A stretch of 64,000 bases of DNA, taken from positions 62,001-126,000 of the forward strand of contig CALOEX010000014.1 in assembly GCA_942492555.1 (NCBI GenBank), read 5' to 3'. The translations under genes were made by a program, and so were the position numbers. Of this stretch, positions 10,382 to 18,045 are shown piece by piece. How positions within the stretch are numbered: the stretch's first letter is position 1; each line of letters begins with the position of its first letter. The notes beneath the pieces were generated by a model. That model did no database searches, was not told the DNA's origin, and saw only the letters and a list, made by a program, of their open reading frames with translations. Origin of the DNA: JBCCVH01 sp942492555 (lineage in GTDB: Bacteria; Bacteroidota; Bacteroidia; Cytophagales; Amoebophilaceae).

Positions 10382-10513
10382 GAGAAAAGGGTTTTCTAGT
10401 TAATATGATTTCAATGGTGATTTGCTTTTTGAAGCAAGGTTCGGTTTGATTTTTGTCTGCTGGAAAAGAAGTCTTCGTTTACATTTTCACTGCATAATGT
10501 TTGATAGGAAGAG

Positions 10514-10527
10514 GGGGTTGCAACCCC
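10514..10527. terminator. GC hairpin with T-tract, terminator-like
   Basis: GGGGTTGCAACCCC is a perfect 14-base palindrome in an otherwise AT-rich gap, followed within a few bases by TTTTT on the plus strand. It could end transcription of the plus-strand relic region or lie in the leader of the minus-strand operon. No plus-strand gene is visible just upstream. Confidence 0.35.
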
Positions 10528-10631
10528 TCCTTTTTATAGTAGGGTTAGGAGAATGAATTTTTATAGATAACCCACAACTGAGAAGGAAAAGGAGAGAGAT
10601 CCACTGTTTTATATATAAAAACATCATAAAA

Positions 10632-10949
10632 TTATTTTATTAAATATATTACAAAATATAAACATTTTTTTAATTTACAATCAAAAGTGAAAAATTTATA
10701 TAAATATAGATTAGTATGAGCGTTTTTATATTCTTCTAAGCAGGTCAAAATAGCTCCTGCAATGCTCAAATCATGAGTACCCTGAATAGCTTTATGGAGG
10801 AGTGGCAAGGAAATTATTGTTTTTTTGCTTTTTAGGTAATTTTTGTAGAACCCACAAGCGTATTTTCTTATGCTTTGGTCTAGGGTAGTTCCCTCAATTG
10901 CAACCTCTGTTGATGGTGTGGGAGTTATAACAGCCCTATCAATGATTGT
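10632..10949 (-). pseudogene. Relic coding stretch without a start codon
   Basis: A minus-strand frame is open from an in-frame TAG at 10950-10952 to a TAA at 10632-10634 (about 105 codons) and reads like protein, for example KYACGFYKNYLKSKKTII and HDLSIAGAILTCLEEY. I found no credible start codon or ribosome-binding site, and the last third becomes very AT-rich. I do not recognise the family. Its place between a giant-protein operon and truncated mobile-element remains suggests a broken gene fragment. Confidence 0.35.
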
Positions 10950-10966
10950 CTACAAATGAATTTTAA

Positions 10967-11245
10967 TATGTTCAATCGGGAAAACAACTCGCTTGCTACG
11001 TAGGCGTCGTACCTTTCACACGCCAATCAGGATCGAGTGTTTTAGGCAAGGATAGAGTGTCGCATCTTGCAAATAAGCCTTTGAAAACATTGCTGCATTT
11101 AGGTGCTATATCAGCCAAAAAACACGCTACAGAATTTTGTGGATACTATGAGTGCAAGATAGCAGAAGGAAAGCATAAAATGTCTGTTATCAATGCTATC
11201 AGGAACAAAATGGTAAGGCGGTTGTATGTATGTGTGACACAAGGA
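10967..11245 (+). mobile_element. IS110-family transposase remnant (C-terminal region)
   Basis: In the frame opening after a TAA at 10964-10966 the sequence reads as the C-terminal part of an IS110/IS116-type transposase: SGKQLACYVGVVPF, then QSGSSVLGK, VSHLANKPLKTLLHLGAIS, YYECKIAEGK and MSVINAIRNK. The N-terminal DEDD half is absent, and the 3' end is cut where antisense AAA-ATPase sequence begins. It is therefore a dead fragment lying between the giant-protein operon and the immunity array, and records past rearrangement here. Confidence 0.75.
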
Positions 11246-11448
11246 AAAAAGTGTTGCATCATGGAAAGGCTTAATGTCTTGCCAAATCTACGCGGGCGGG
11301 TAATCAAAGCAATTTCATCACCAGCATCAATAAACTCTTTGATCATCAATGTTTTGTCTACAAAGAGATAGGCTTGTTGATCAGTATTTTTGTGTCTGAT
11401 AAGTCTTGCAAAATCAGAAACGCCAATAGGAAACATGTGTTGGGTCAT
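11246..11448 (-). pseudogene. AAA-ATPase-like gene fragment (N-terminal ~70 residues)
   Basis: From ATG at 11448 the minus strand encodes FPIGVSDFARL, AYLFVDKTLMIKEFI, then ALITRPRRFGKTLSLSMMQ. This is the start of the AAA-ATPase-like family (PF09820 type) with its Walker A region RPRRFGKT, found in many copies in related symbionts. The match stops after MMQHFF, where the IS110 remnant starts; the frame then runs on through unrelated sequence to 11146. Full members are about 500 aa, so this is a truncated pseudogene. Confidence 0.75.
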
Positions 11449-11553
11449 AGGTATGTTGTAAAGGATGATAGGCTAAAGATAATAAACTTACCTAGTGTAG
11501 GTGAAAAACGAATCACACAGACACTTTTGTACCGATCTGTTACCCGTTATTGC

Positions 11554-11718
11554 TCATTTTTTATCTTTTCGGTCTTCCACACAGATGGAGCGGGTGCGGT
11601 ATTTTTCAAAAAATCTATAAAAAATAGGCAATGGATTCATGGGCATGCTGTTAAATGATTGGCTGATCGCAGGGAAGAAGGCGCGATATCCTTGTTGGCT
11701 CCACTTGGACATGGCCAT
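11554..11718 (-). pseudogene. Truncated second immunity gene, distal array end
   Basis: Reads MAMSKWSQQGYRAFFP and continues as the other copies through SICVEDRK (about 51 residues), then ends DKK-stop where foreign sequence joins. The other copies continue with EWDDLDY or EWGRLNY. The 5' hairpin and ribosome-binding site at 11716-11747 are intact. This marks the breakpoint between the array and the relic region. Confidence 0.85.
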
Positions 11719-11747
11719 CTCCTTTCCTGCAAGGAGGGAAGGAGATG
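11716..11747. promoter_or_regulatory. 32-bp inverted repeat covering the RBS of the 264-aa immunity gene
   Basis: Reads CATCTCCTTTCCTGCAAGGA then GGGAAGGAGATG. The arms CATCTCCTT and AAGGAGATG are self-complementary. Identical elements are at 15280-15311, 17060-17091 and 21535-21566; the copy at 18844-18875 has A for G in the loop side. It covers the Shine-Dalgarno and first ATG of the gene to its left on the minus strand and could limit translation. Confidence 0.75.
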
Positions 11748-11762
11748 TACTGTTATTTTCTT

Positions 11763-12281
11763 TTATTCGATATAAAGATCAAGATGATCAAAAGGAGGGT
11801 ATATTTTCTTTTTGGGATCATTGATCTTGATAAAATCAGGTTTCCAGTAATCGATCATGATGTGCAGTAATGCTAAAAGATGCTCCTTCTCTTTGTAGTA
11901 CTCGTAGGCTTCACCCTCTGTCGGAAATTCTATGCTCACCCAATTAGTAAACAATTCAGAATAAAGACCAAGGTCAGCGGAAATCCCCATGCTATCAGAA
12001 TCATCCTTCCCATTCCACATAAAAAACATAAATCCCAATTCGTCGTCGCTATCTTCTTTTCTTCTTCTGTCAGTTAAGTTTTTTCTTATGGATTCATAGG
12101 TGAACTCAATTTTTTTACTGAGGGCTTCTTTTTTACTCCATCCTCCACCATACCAATCAGAAAAAAATTGAGGTTGATGATTTTTCAAAATGATCAAAAA
12201 CGCTAACCATTGGTTGATACATTCTCTCAATGTTTTTCTATCTGTGCCGAAGTACATATCTAAAAATATTCTTTTATTCAT
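11763..12281 (-). CDS. Imm52-like immunity protein, array copy 1 (distal)
   Basis: 172 aa. It fits the Imm52 family, immunity proteins typically paired with Tox-REase-5 toxins: an N-terminal helix (LRECINQWLAFLIILKNH), then FFSDWYGGGWSKKEAL, a central FGFMFFMWNGK-like strand region (here ELGFMFFMWNGKDD), and a C-terminal LLALLHIMIDYWKPDFIKIND. There is no signal peptide, so it should stay in the cytoplasm and block the nuclease there. The gene upstream is the damaged toxin tip at 12362-12583; between them lies a scrap of Imm52 3' sequence, so the junction is rearranged. N-terminal variant MNKRIFLDMYFGTDR. Family call is from remembered motifs. Confidence 0.75.
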   Translation of the reverse strand: MNKRIFLDMYFGTDRKTLRECINQWLAFLIILKNHQPQFFSDWYGGGWSKKEALSKKIEFTYESIRKNLTDRRRKEDSDDELGFMFFMWNGKDDSDSMGISADLGLYSELFTNWVSIEFPTEGEAYEYYKEKEHLLALLHIMIDYWKPDFIKINDPKKKIYPPFDHLDLYIE

Positions 12282-12361
12282 GATTTTATATTGGTGTATG
12301 TTTAAAAATGATTATTCGATATCAAGATGATCAAAAGGAGGGTATATGTCATTGCATGACC

Positions 12362-12583
12362 TCATTCATGCTCAAAATGCCACTCTATAGGATTTCCCTG
12401 GGCGGCCGCTACTTGCCTTTTTGCTTGCGCCTTCAAGGCTTTTCCTCCCCTAAAAAACTCAAGAAATGTACCGTTTTTTTTGTCAATAAAGTTCTCATAG
12501 CCAGATTTAGCATCCAGTAAAACGCCATCTTTTATCCCATCAAATTTAACATTGTTTAATACATAACTCTTAGAAGCAGGCAT
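12362..12583 (-). pseudogene. Orphan Tox-REase-5 tip, C-terminally truncated
   Basis: 73 codons starting MPASKSYVLNNVKFDG and keeping the nuclease core VLLDAKSGYENF and EWHFEHE, then stopping; the other copies continue EVMQCVKELL and 15 more residues. It also differs in the middle (KNGTFLEFFRGGKALKAQ in place of the usual FHKWFTKGDALKAQ). Loss of the last helix suggests a dead copy. Confidence 0.75.
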
Positions 12584-12702
12584 TCACTGATGCCCTATCT
12601 ACCGAAGCGAGGAGGTGGGGATGATGGACGTTGATGCGGATTTTGGCGAACTCTTCAGCCAGCTTTTTCGGGAAGATGTGATGTGCTGATGATGCGGGGG
12701 CT
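12584..12702 (-). pseudogene. AHH-nuclease fragment (frame intact)
   Basis: Between the immunity stop and the toxin-tip ATG the minus strand reads SAHHIFPKKLAEEFAKI then RINVHHPHLLASVDR in one frame. This resembles the start of the AHH (HNH/Endo VII superfamily) nuclease toxin domain, with the diagnostic A-H-H and following I-P motif. The rest of the domain is missing. Some positions are diverged from the other units (RINVHHPH instead of GINVHDPR). Confidence 0.55.
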
Positions 12703-13503
12703 TTATCGGATCTTTTTGAGCATCTCATCCACCCCTTCTTGGGTGAGGAGCCCTCTTTCTAGGATCTCTGGGATGGGCATGGGGTGTACAGAATAGCGTG
12801 GTTGATAGTAACCTTTTTGATGGCATTTCGTATACATCCTGTTTATCGAGGGACCCCAAAAATCATCCCAATCCAAAGCAGCAGGGATCAGGTGCAAATC
12901 TTTTTGGTGTTTTTTAAAGAGAGGAAAGGCGCGCTCAGAAATGTATTTGCCCCAGTATTCTTCTTCAAAGAAGATGTCACTTCCATCCCAGAGGGCGGGG
13001 TCGAGATGAATTCCCTTTTTATAGCTTCCATCTGCTTCATACCGGATTCTAGGCCCACAACGCCCCGTGATGGTAAAGCCGTGGTACTTCGGGCTGAGCA
13101 GAGGGTTTCCTGCTGGATCATAGAGAAGCACAGGGTAGGTGGTCCAGCCAGTGATTTGATGTTGCTCCAAGAGGATTTTAAAATCGTCTGCGATCAAGCA
13201 TGGGTTACGCGACCAATATTCCATTAAAAAAGATCTGTAGGTATTTCCTTTCTTTTTGGGCCATGCTCTGATGTAAAAAGAGATGGGAAAAGAGAGGTCC
13301 GCTGGGTAGCACCCTTCCAGCAAGGCACGGTAATCCAGGTCATCCCATTCTTTTCGGTCTTCCACACAGATGGAGCGGGTGGGGTATTTTTCAAAAAATT
13401 CAAAAAAAATAGGCAATGGATTCATGGGCATGCTGTTAAATGATTGGCTGATCGCAGGGAAGAAGGCGCGATATCCTTGTTGGCTCCACTTGGACATGGC
13501 CAT
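12703..13503 (-). CDS. Second immunity-like protein (264-266 aa), array copy 2
   Basis: Cytoplasmic protein of about 264 aa. AAGGAG directly abuts the first ATG (13503) but lies 6 nt before the second (13497), so MSKWSQQGYRAFF is the better start. Landmarks: SICVEDRKEW, ITGWTTYPVLLYDPAGNP, FTITGRCGPRI, ALWDGSDIFF, ISERAFPLFKKH and WDDFWGPS. The fold signature recalls Imm43/Imm11 (DUF1629)-type immunity proteins. Its constant position after AHH-nuclease remnants suggests it originally protected against an AHH toxin (inference). This copy carries the patch MEYWSRNPC and is preceded by the flipped hairpin at 13501-13532. Confidence 0.7.
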   Translation of the reverse strand: MAMSKWSQQGYRAFFPAISQSFNSMPMNPLPIFFEFFEKYPTRSICVEDRKEWDDLDYRALLEGCYPADLSFPISFYIRAWPKKKGNTYRSFLMEYWSRNPCLIADDFKILLEQHQITGWTTYPVLLYDPAGNPLLSPKYHGFTITGRCGPRIRYEADGSYKKGIHLDPALWDGSDIFFEEEYWGKYISERAFPLFKKHQKDLHLIPAALDWDDFWGPSINRMYTKCHQKGYYQPRYSVHPMPIPEILERGLLTQEGVDEMLKKIR

Positions 13504-13532
13504 CTCCTTCCCTCCTTGCAGGAAAGGAGATG
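13501..13532. promoter_or_regulatory. 32-bp inverted repeat with RBS, flipped orientation
   Basis: Here the plus strand reads CATCTCCTTCCCTCCTTGCA then GGAAAGGAGATG, the exact reverse complement of the element in most other units (11716, 15280, 17060, 21535; the 18844 copy is the same with one change). Because the ends are self-complementary, both orientations keep AAGGAG in front of the immunity start. The hairpin would hide the ribosome-binding site and ATG. Confidence 0.8.
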
Positions 13533-13547
13533 TACTGTTATTTTCTT

Positions 13548-14060
13548 TTATTCGATATAAAGATCAAGATGATCAAAAGGAGGGTATATTTTCTTTTCGG
13601 GATCATTGATCTTGATAAAATCAGGTTTCCAGTAATCGATCATGATGTGCAGTAATGCTAAAAGATGCTCCTTCTCTTTGTAGTACTCGTAGGCTTCACC
13701 TTCTTCCCAGAATTCTATGCTCACATAATTATTAAACAATTCAGAATAAAGACCAAGCTTAGCGCAAATCCCTATGGCATCATCCTTCCCATTCCACATA
13801 AAAAACATAAATCCCAATTCGTCGTCGCTATCTTCTTTTCTTCTTCTGTCAGTTAAGTTTTTTCTTATGGATTCATAGGTGAAATCAATTTTTTTACTGA
13901 GGGCTTCTTTTTTACTCCATCCTGTACCATACCAATCAGAAAAAAATTGGGGTTGATGATTTTTCAAAATGATCAAAAACGCTAACCATTGGTGGATACA
14001 TTCTCTCAATGTTTTTCTATCTTTACCGAAGTACATATCTAAAAATATTCTTTTATTCAT
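13548..14060 (-). CDS. Imm52-like immunity protein, array copy 2
   Basis: 170 aa, two residues shorter than its sisters because of a small in-frame deletion in the central region (WNGKDDAIGICAKLG). N-terminus MNKRIFLDMYFGKDR. Its ATG lies 4 nt after the stop of the toxin tip at 14065-14358, a spacing typical of translational coupling. Position 3' of a Tox-REase-5 tip and lack of a signal peptide fit a cytoplasmic antitoxin for that nuclease. Confidence 0.75.
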   Translation of the reverse strand: MNKRIFLDMYFGKDRKTLRECIHQWLAFLIILKNHQPQFFSDWYGTGWSKKEALSKKIDFTYESIRKNLTDRRRKEDSDDELGFMFFMWNGKDDAIGICAKLGLYSELFNNYVSIEFWEEGEAYEYYKEKEHLLALLHIMIDYWKPDFIKINDPEKKIYPPFDHLDLYIE

Positions 14061-14064
14061 GATT

Positions 14065-14358
14065 TTATATTGGTGTATGTTTAAAAATTATATTGTGTGG
14101 AGTCTTACTTAACAATTCTTTTACGCATTGCATGACTTCTTCATGCTCAAAATGCCACTCTATAGGATTTCCCTGGGCGGCCTTCACTTGCCTGTCTGCT
14201 TGCGCCACCAAAGCTCCATGCCCCGTAAACCACTTGTGAAATATACCTTTTTCTTTGTTAACAAACTTCTCATAGCCAGATTTAGCATCCAGTAAAACGC
14301 CATCTTTTATCCCATCAAATTTAACATTGTTTAATACATAACTCTTAGAAGCAGGCAT
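14065..14358 (-). CDS. Orphan Tox-REase-5 nuclease tip, 97 aa
   Basis: Corresponds to the last 97 residues of the 3569-aa giant: MPASKSYVLNNVKFDGIKDG, then LLDAKSGYEKF, QADRQVKAAQGNPIEWHFEH and NIIFKHTPI at the end. The restriction-endonuclease-fold residues (the D of FDG, D-A-K, E of EWHF) are all present, so a translated product might be active. It has no delivery domain or signal. An ATG is present with an A/G-rich stretch (GATAGGG) about 10 nt before it, but expression is uncertain; it may be a displaced tip serving as a recombination donor. Confidence 0.65.
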   Translation of the reverse strand: MPASKSYVLNNVKFDGIKDGVLLDAKSGYEKFVNKEKGIFHKWFTGHGALVAQADRQVKAAQGNPIEWHFEHEEVMQCVKELLSKTPHNIIFKHTPI

Positions 14359-14481
14359 TCACTGATGCCCTATCTACCCAAGCGAGGAGGCGGGGATCGT
14401 GGACGTTGATGCCGATTTTGGCGAAGTCTTTCGCCAGCTTTTTCGGGAAGATGTGATGTGCTGATGATGAGAGGGACTCCT
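14359..14481 (-). pseudogene. AHH-nuclease fragment (frame intact)
   Basis: Minus strand reads SAHHIFPKKLAKDFAKI then GINVHDPRLLAWVDR without interruption and runs out of frame across the start of the toxin tip. It is about 35-40 residues of an AHH nuclease domain; the catalytic C-terminal half is missing and is replaced by the Tox-REase-5 tip. Confidence 0.6.
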
Positions 14482-15282
14482 TTATCGGATCTTTTTGAGC
14501 ATCTCATCCACCTCTTCTTGGGTGAGGAGCCCTCTTTCTAGGATCTCTGGGATGGGCATGGGGTGTACAGAATAGCGTGGTTTATATTCACCTTTTTGAT
14601 GTCTTTTCGTGTACATACTGTTTAGTGAGGGACCCCAAAAATCATCCCAATCCAAAGCAGCAGGGATCAGGTGCAAATCTTTTTGGTGTTTTTTAAAGAG
14701 AGGAAAGGCGCGCTCAGAAATGTATTGTCCCCAGTATTCTTCTTCAAAGAAGATGTCACTTCCATCCCAGAGGGCGGGGTCGAGATAAATTCCCTTTTTA
14801 TAGCTTCCATCTGCTTCATACCGGATTCTAGGCCCACAACGCCCCGTGATGGTAAAGCCGTGGTACTTCGGGCTGAGCAGAGGGTTTCCTGCTGGATCAT
14901 AAAGAAGCACAGGGTAGGTGGTCCAGCCAGTGATTTGATGTTGCTCCAAGAGGATTTTAAAATCGTCTGCGATCAAGCATGGTTCAATCAGCCAGGTGTC
15001 AAATAAAAAAGATCGGTAGGTATTTCCTTTCTTTTTGGGCCATTTTTCGATGTAAAAAGAGATGGGAAAAGAGAGATCCGCTGGGTAGCACCCTTCCAGC
15101 AAGGCGTGGTAATTTAGCCTACCCCACTCTTTGCGGTCTTCCACACAGATGGAGCGGGTGGGGTATTTTTCAAAAAATTCAAAAAAAATAGGCGATGGAT
15201 TCATGGGCATGCTGTTAAATGATTGGCTGATCGCAGGGAAGAAGGCGCGATATCCTTGTTGGCTCCACTTGGACATGGCCAT
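14482..15282 (-). CDS. Second immunity-like protein, array copy 3
   Basis: Better start is the second ATG (15276), 6 nt from AAGGAG. Differs from copy 2 in clustered patches: EWGRLNYHALLEG, YIEKWPKKK, FDTWLIEPC and QKGEYKPRYS. Elsewhere it is almost identical, which points to gene conversion among the units. All recognised landmarks (GRCGPRI, WDGSDIFF, WDDFWGPS) are intact, so the product should fold. Confidence 0.7.
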   Translation of the reverse strand: MAMSKWSQQGYRAFFPAISQSFNSMPMNPSPIFFEFFEKYPTRSICVEDRKEWGRLNYHALLEGCYPADLSFPISFYIEKWPKKKGNTYRSFLFDTWLIEPCLIADDFKILLEQHQITGWTTYPVLLYDPAGNPLLSPKYHGFTITGRCGPRIRYEADGSYKKGIYLDPALWDGSDIFFEEEYWGQYISERAFPLFKKHQKDLHLIPAALDWDDFWGPSLNSMYTKRHQKGEYKPRYSVHPMPIPEILERGLLTQEEVDEMLKKIR

Positions 15283-15326
15283 CTCCTTTCCTGCAAGGAG
15301 GGAAGGAGATGTACTGTTATTTTCTT

Positions 15327-15845
15327 TTATTCGATATAAAGATCAAGATGATCAAAAGGAGGGTATATTTTCTTTTTGGGATCATTGATCTTGATAAAAT
15401 CAGGTTTCCAGTAATCGATCATGATGTGCAGTAATGCTAAAAGATGCTCCTTCTCTTTGTAGTACTCGTAGGCTTCACCCTCTGTCGGAAATTCTATGCT
15501 CACCCAATTAGTAAACAATTCAGAATAAAGACCAAGCTTAGCGGAAATCCCCATGCTATCAGAATCATCCTTCCCATCCCACATAGAAAACATAAATCCC
15601 AATTCGTCGTCTCTATCTTCTTTTCTTCTTCTGTCAGTTAAGTTTTTTCTTATGGATTCATAGGTGAACTCAATTTTTTTACTGAGGGCTTCTTTTTTAC
15701 TCCATCCTCCACCATACCAATCAGAAAAAAATTGAGGTTGATGATTTTTCAAAATGATCAAAAACGCTAACCATTGGTGGATACATTCTCTCAATGTTTT
15801 TCTATCTTTACCGAAACCAATCGCTAAATATATTGCTTTTTTCAT
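15327..15845 (-). CDS. Imm52-like immunity protein, array copy 3
   Basis: 172 aa with the N-terminal variant MKKAIYLAIGFGKDR, shared with the copy next to the giant toxin. Contains SDWYGGGWSKKEAL, FSMWDGKDD and the common C-terminal KPDFIKINDPKKKIYPPF. Starts 4 nt after the toxin tip at 15850-16143. The combination of a variant start with a common body again looks mosaic. Confidence 0.75.
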   Translation of the reverse strand: MKKAIYLAIGFGKDRKTLRECIHQWLAFLIILKNHQPQFFSDWYGGGWSKKEALSKKIEFTYESIRKNLTDRRRKEDRDDELGFMFSMWDGKDDSDSMGISAKLGLYSELFTNWVSIEFPTEGEAYEYYKEKEHLLALLHIMIDYWKPDFIKINDPKKKIYPPFDHLDLYIE

Positions 15846-15849
15846 GATT

Positions 15850-16143
15850 TTATATTGGTGTATGTTTAAAAATTATATTGTGTGGAGTCTCATTTAACAA
15901 ATTTTCTACGCATTGCATGACTTCTTCATGCTCAAAATGCCACTCTATAGGATTTCCCTGGGCGGCCTTCACTTGCCTGTCTGCTTGCGCCACCAAAGCT
16001 CCATGCCCCGTAAACCACTTGTGAAATATACCTTTTTCTTTGTTAACAAAGTTCTCATAGCCAGATTTAGCATCCAGTAAAACGCCATCTTTTATCCCAT
16101 CAAATTTAACATTGTTTAATACATAACTCTTAGAAGCAGGCAT
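15850..16143 (-). CDS. Orphan Tox-REase-5 nuclease tip, 97 aa
   Basis: Same layout as the tip at 14065-14358, with the last 30 residues matching the giant's own tip (CVENLLNETPHN) instead of CVKELLSKTPHN. Core FDG, DAKSGY and EWHFEH are kept. Standing alone it lacks any secretion signal; whether it is translated is open. Confidence 0.65.
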   Translation of the reverse strand: MPASKSYVLNNVKFDGIKDGVLLDAKSGYENFVNKEKGIFHKWFTGHGALVAQADRQVKAAQGNPIEWHFEHEEVMQCVENLLNETPHNIIFKHTPI

Positions 16144-16261
16144 TCACTGATGCCCTATCTACCCAAGCGAGGAGGCGGGGATCGTGGACGTTGATGCCGA
16201 TTTTGGCGAATTTTTCGCCATCTCTTTCGGGAAGATGTGATGTGCTGATGATGCGGGGGCT
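16144..16261 (-). pseudogene. AHH-nuclease fragment, frameshifted
   Basis: SAHHIFPKEMAK is followed by a one-base loss (GCGAAAAATTCGCC against GCGAAAGACTTCGCC in the intact copy), so the continuation FAKIGINVHDPRLLAWV is in another frame. This marks decay of the nuclease remnant. Confidence 0.5.
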
Positions 16262-17062
16262 TTATCGGATCTTTTTGAGCATCTCATCCACCCCTTCTTG
16301 GGTGAGGAGCCCTCTTTCTAGGATCTCTGGGATGGGCATGGGGTGTACAGAATAGCGTGGTTGATAGTAACCTTTTTGATGGCATTTCGTATACATCCTG
16401 TTTAGCGAGGGACCCCAAAAATCATCCCAAACCAAAGCAGCAGGCATCAGGCGCAAATCTTTTTGGTGTTTTTTAAAGAGAGGAAAGGCGCGCTCAGAAA
16501 TGTATTTGCGCCAGTATTCTTCTTCAAAGAAGATGTCACTTCCATCCCAGAGGGCGGGGTCGAGATAAGTTCCCTTTTTATAGCTTCCATCTGCTTCATA
16601 CCGGATTCTAGGCCCACAACGCCCCGTGATGGTAAAGCCGTGGTACTTCGGGCTGAGCAGAGGGTTTCCTGCTGGATCATAAAGAAGCACAGGGTAGGTG
16701 GTCCAGCCAGTGATTTGATGTTGCTCCAAGAGGATTTTAAAATCGTCTGCGATCAAGCATGGGTTACACGACCAATATTCCATTAAAAAAGATCGGTAGG
16801 TATTTCCTTTCTTTTTGGGCCATTTTTCAATGTAAAAAGAGATGGGAAAAGAGAGATCCGCTGGGTAGCACCCTTCCAGCAAGGCGTGGTAATTTAGCCT
16901 ACCCCACTCTTTGCGGTCTTCCACACAGATGGAGCGGGTGCGGTATTTTTCAAAAAATCTATAAAAAATAGGCAATGGATTCATGGGCATGCTGTTAAAT
17001 GATTGGCTGATCGCAGGGAAGAAGGCGCGATATCCTTGTTGGCTCCACTTGGACATGGCCAT
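16262..17062 (-). CDS. Second immunity-like protein, array copy 4
   Basis: Full length. Carries FYRFFEKYRTR in place of FFEFFEKYPTR, a patch shared only with the truncated distal copy at 11554-11718, plus EWGRLNY and MEYWSCNPC. RLMPAALVWDD replaces HLIPAALDWDD. Second ATG (17056) is the better start. The shared patch suggests the distal truncated copy and this one exchanged sequence. Confidence 0.7.
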   Translation of the reverse strand: MAMSKWSQQGYRAFFPAISQSFNSMPMNPLPIFYRFFEKYRTRSICVEDRKEWGRLNYHALLEGCYPADLSFPISFYIEKWPKKKGNTYRSFLMEYWSCNPCLIADDFKILLEQHQITGWTTYPVLLYDPAGNPLLSPKYHGFTITGRCGPRIRYEADGSYKKGTYLDPALWDGSDIFFEEEYWRKYISERAFPLFKKHQKDLRLMPAALVWDDFWGPSLNRMYTKCHQKGYYQPRYSVHPMPIPEILERGLLTQEGVDEMLKKIR

Positions 17063-17106
17063 CTCCTTTCCTGCAAGGAGGGAAGGAGATGTACTGTTAT
17101 TTTCTT

Positions 17107-17625
17107 TTATTCGATATAAAGATCAAGATGATCAAAAGGAGGGTATATTTTCTTTTTGGGATCATTGATCTTGATAAAATCAGGTTTCCAGTAATCGATC
17201 ATGATGTGCAGTAATGCTAATAGATGCTTCTTCTCTTTGTAGTACTCGTATGCTTCATCTTCTTCCCAGAATTCTATTTTCACCCAATTAGTAAACAATT
17301 CAGAATAAAGACCAAGCTGAGCGCAAATCTCCATGCCACCAGAATGATCCTTCCCATCCCACATCCAAAACGTAAATCCAAATTCGTGATCGCTATCCTC
17401 TTTGGTTCTTTTTTCAGTTAAATGCTTTCTTATGGATTCATAGGTGAACTCAATTTTTTTACTGAGGGCATCTTTTTTACTTTTTCCTTGACCATATAAA
17501 TGAGAAAAAAATTGGGGTTGATGATTTTTCAAAATGATTAAAAACGCTAACCATTGGTGGATACATTCTCTCAATGTTTTTCTATCTTTACCGAAACCAA
17601 TCGCTAAATATATTCTTTTCTTCAT
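17107..17625 (-). CDS. Imm52-like immunity protein, array copy 4 (most diverged)
   Basis: 172 aa with many changes through the body: SHLYGQGKSKKDAL instead of SDWYGGGWSKKEAL, KHLTEKRTKEDSDHEFGFTF instead of KNLTDRRRKEDSDDELGFMF, and WDGKDHSGGMEICAQLG. The start is MKKRIYLAIGFGKDR. C-terminal 60 residues are standard. If the central region contacts the toxin, this copy may have a different specificity; that is inference. Confidence 0.72.
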   Translation of the reverse strand: MKKRIYLAIGFGKDRKTLRECIHQWLAFLIILKNHQPQFFSHLYGQGKSKKDALSKKIEFTYESIRKHLTEKRTKEDSDHEFGFTFWMWDGKDHSGGMEICAQLGLYSELFTNWVKIEFWEEDEAYEYYKEKKHLLALLHIMIDYWKPDFIKINDPKKKIYPPFDHLDLYIE

Positions 17626-17629
17626 GATT

Positions 17630-17923
17630 TTATATTGGTGTATGTTTAAAAATTATATTGTGTGGAGTCTTACTTAACAATTCTTTTACGCATTGCATGA
17701 CTTCTTCATGCTCAAAATGCCACTCTATAGGATTTCCCTGGGCGACCGCTACTTGCCTTTCTGCTTGCGCCTTCAAGGCGTCTCCTTTTGTAAACCACTT
17801 GTGAAATATACCTGTTTTTTTGTTAACAAACTTCTCATAGCCAGATTTAGCATCCAGTAAAACGCCATCTTTTATCCCATCAAATTTAACATTGTTTAAT
17901 ACATAACTCTTAGAAGCAGGCAT
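17630..17923 (-). CDS. Orphan Tox-REase-5 nuclease tip, 97 aa
   Basis: Middle segment is KKTGIFHKWFTKGDALKAQA, like the giant's own tip, followed by ERQVAVAQGNPIEWHFEH and CVKELLSKTPHN. Catalytic-looking residues are intact. Stops 4 nt before the diverged Imm52 copy at 17107-17625. Confidence 0.65.
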   Translation of the reverse strand: MPASKSYVLNNVKFDGIKDGVLLDAKSGYEKFVNKKTGIFHKWFTKGDALKAQAERQVAVAQGNPIEWHFEHEEVMQCVKELLSKTPHNIIFKHTPI

Positions 17924-18045
17924 TCACTGATGCCCTATCTACCCAAGCGAGGAGGCGGGGATCGTGGACGTTGATGCCGATTTTGGCGAATTTTTCGCCA
18001 GCTTTTTCGGGAAGATGTGATGTGCTGATGATGAGGGGGACTCCT
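17924..18045 (-). pseudogene. AHH-nuclease fragment, frameshifted
   Basis: Same one-base loss after SAHHIFPKKLAK as in the units at 16144 and 20615; the remainder GINVHDPRLLAWV is displaced by one frame. Otherwise identical to the 20615 copy. Confidence 0.5.

Noticed and set aside
11057..11371. A 104-codon plus-strand gene from ATG 11057
   Set aside because: Its first part is IS110 transposase sequence that begins upstream of that ATG, and its second part is antisense to the AAA-ATPase fragment, so it is a chance fusion of relics.
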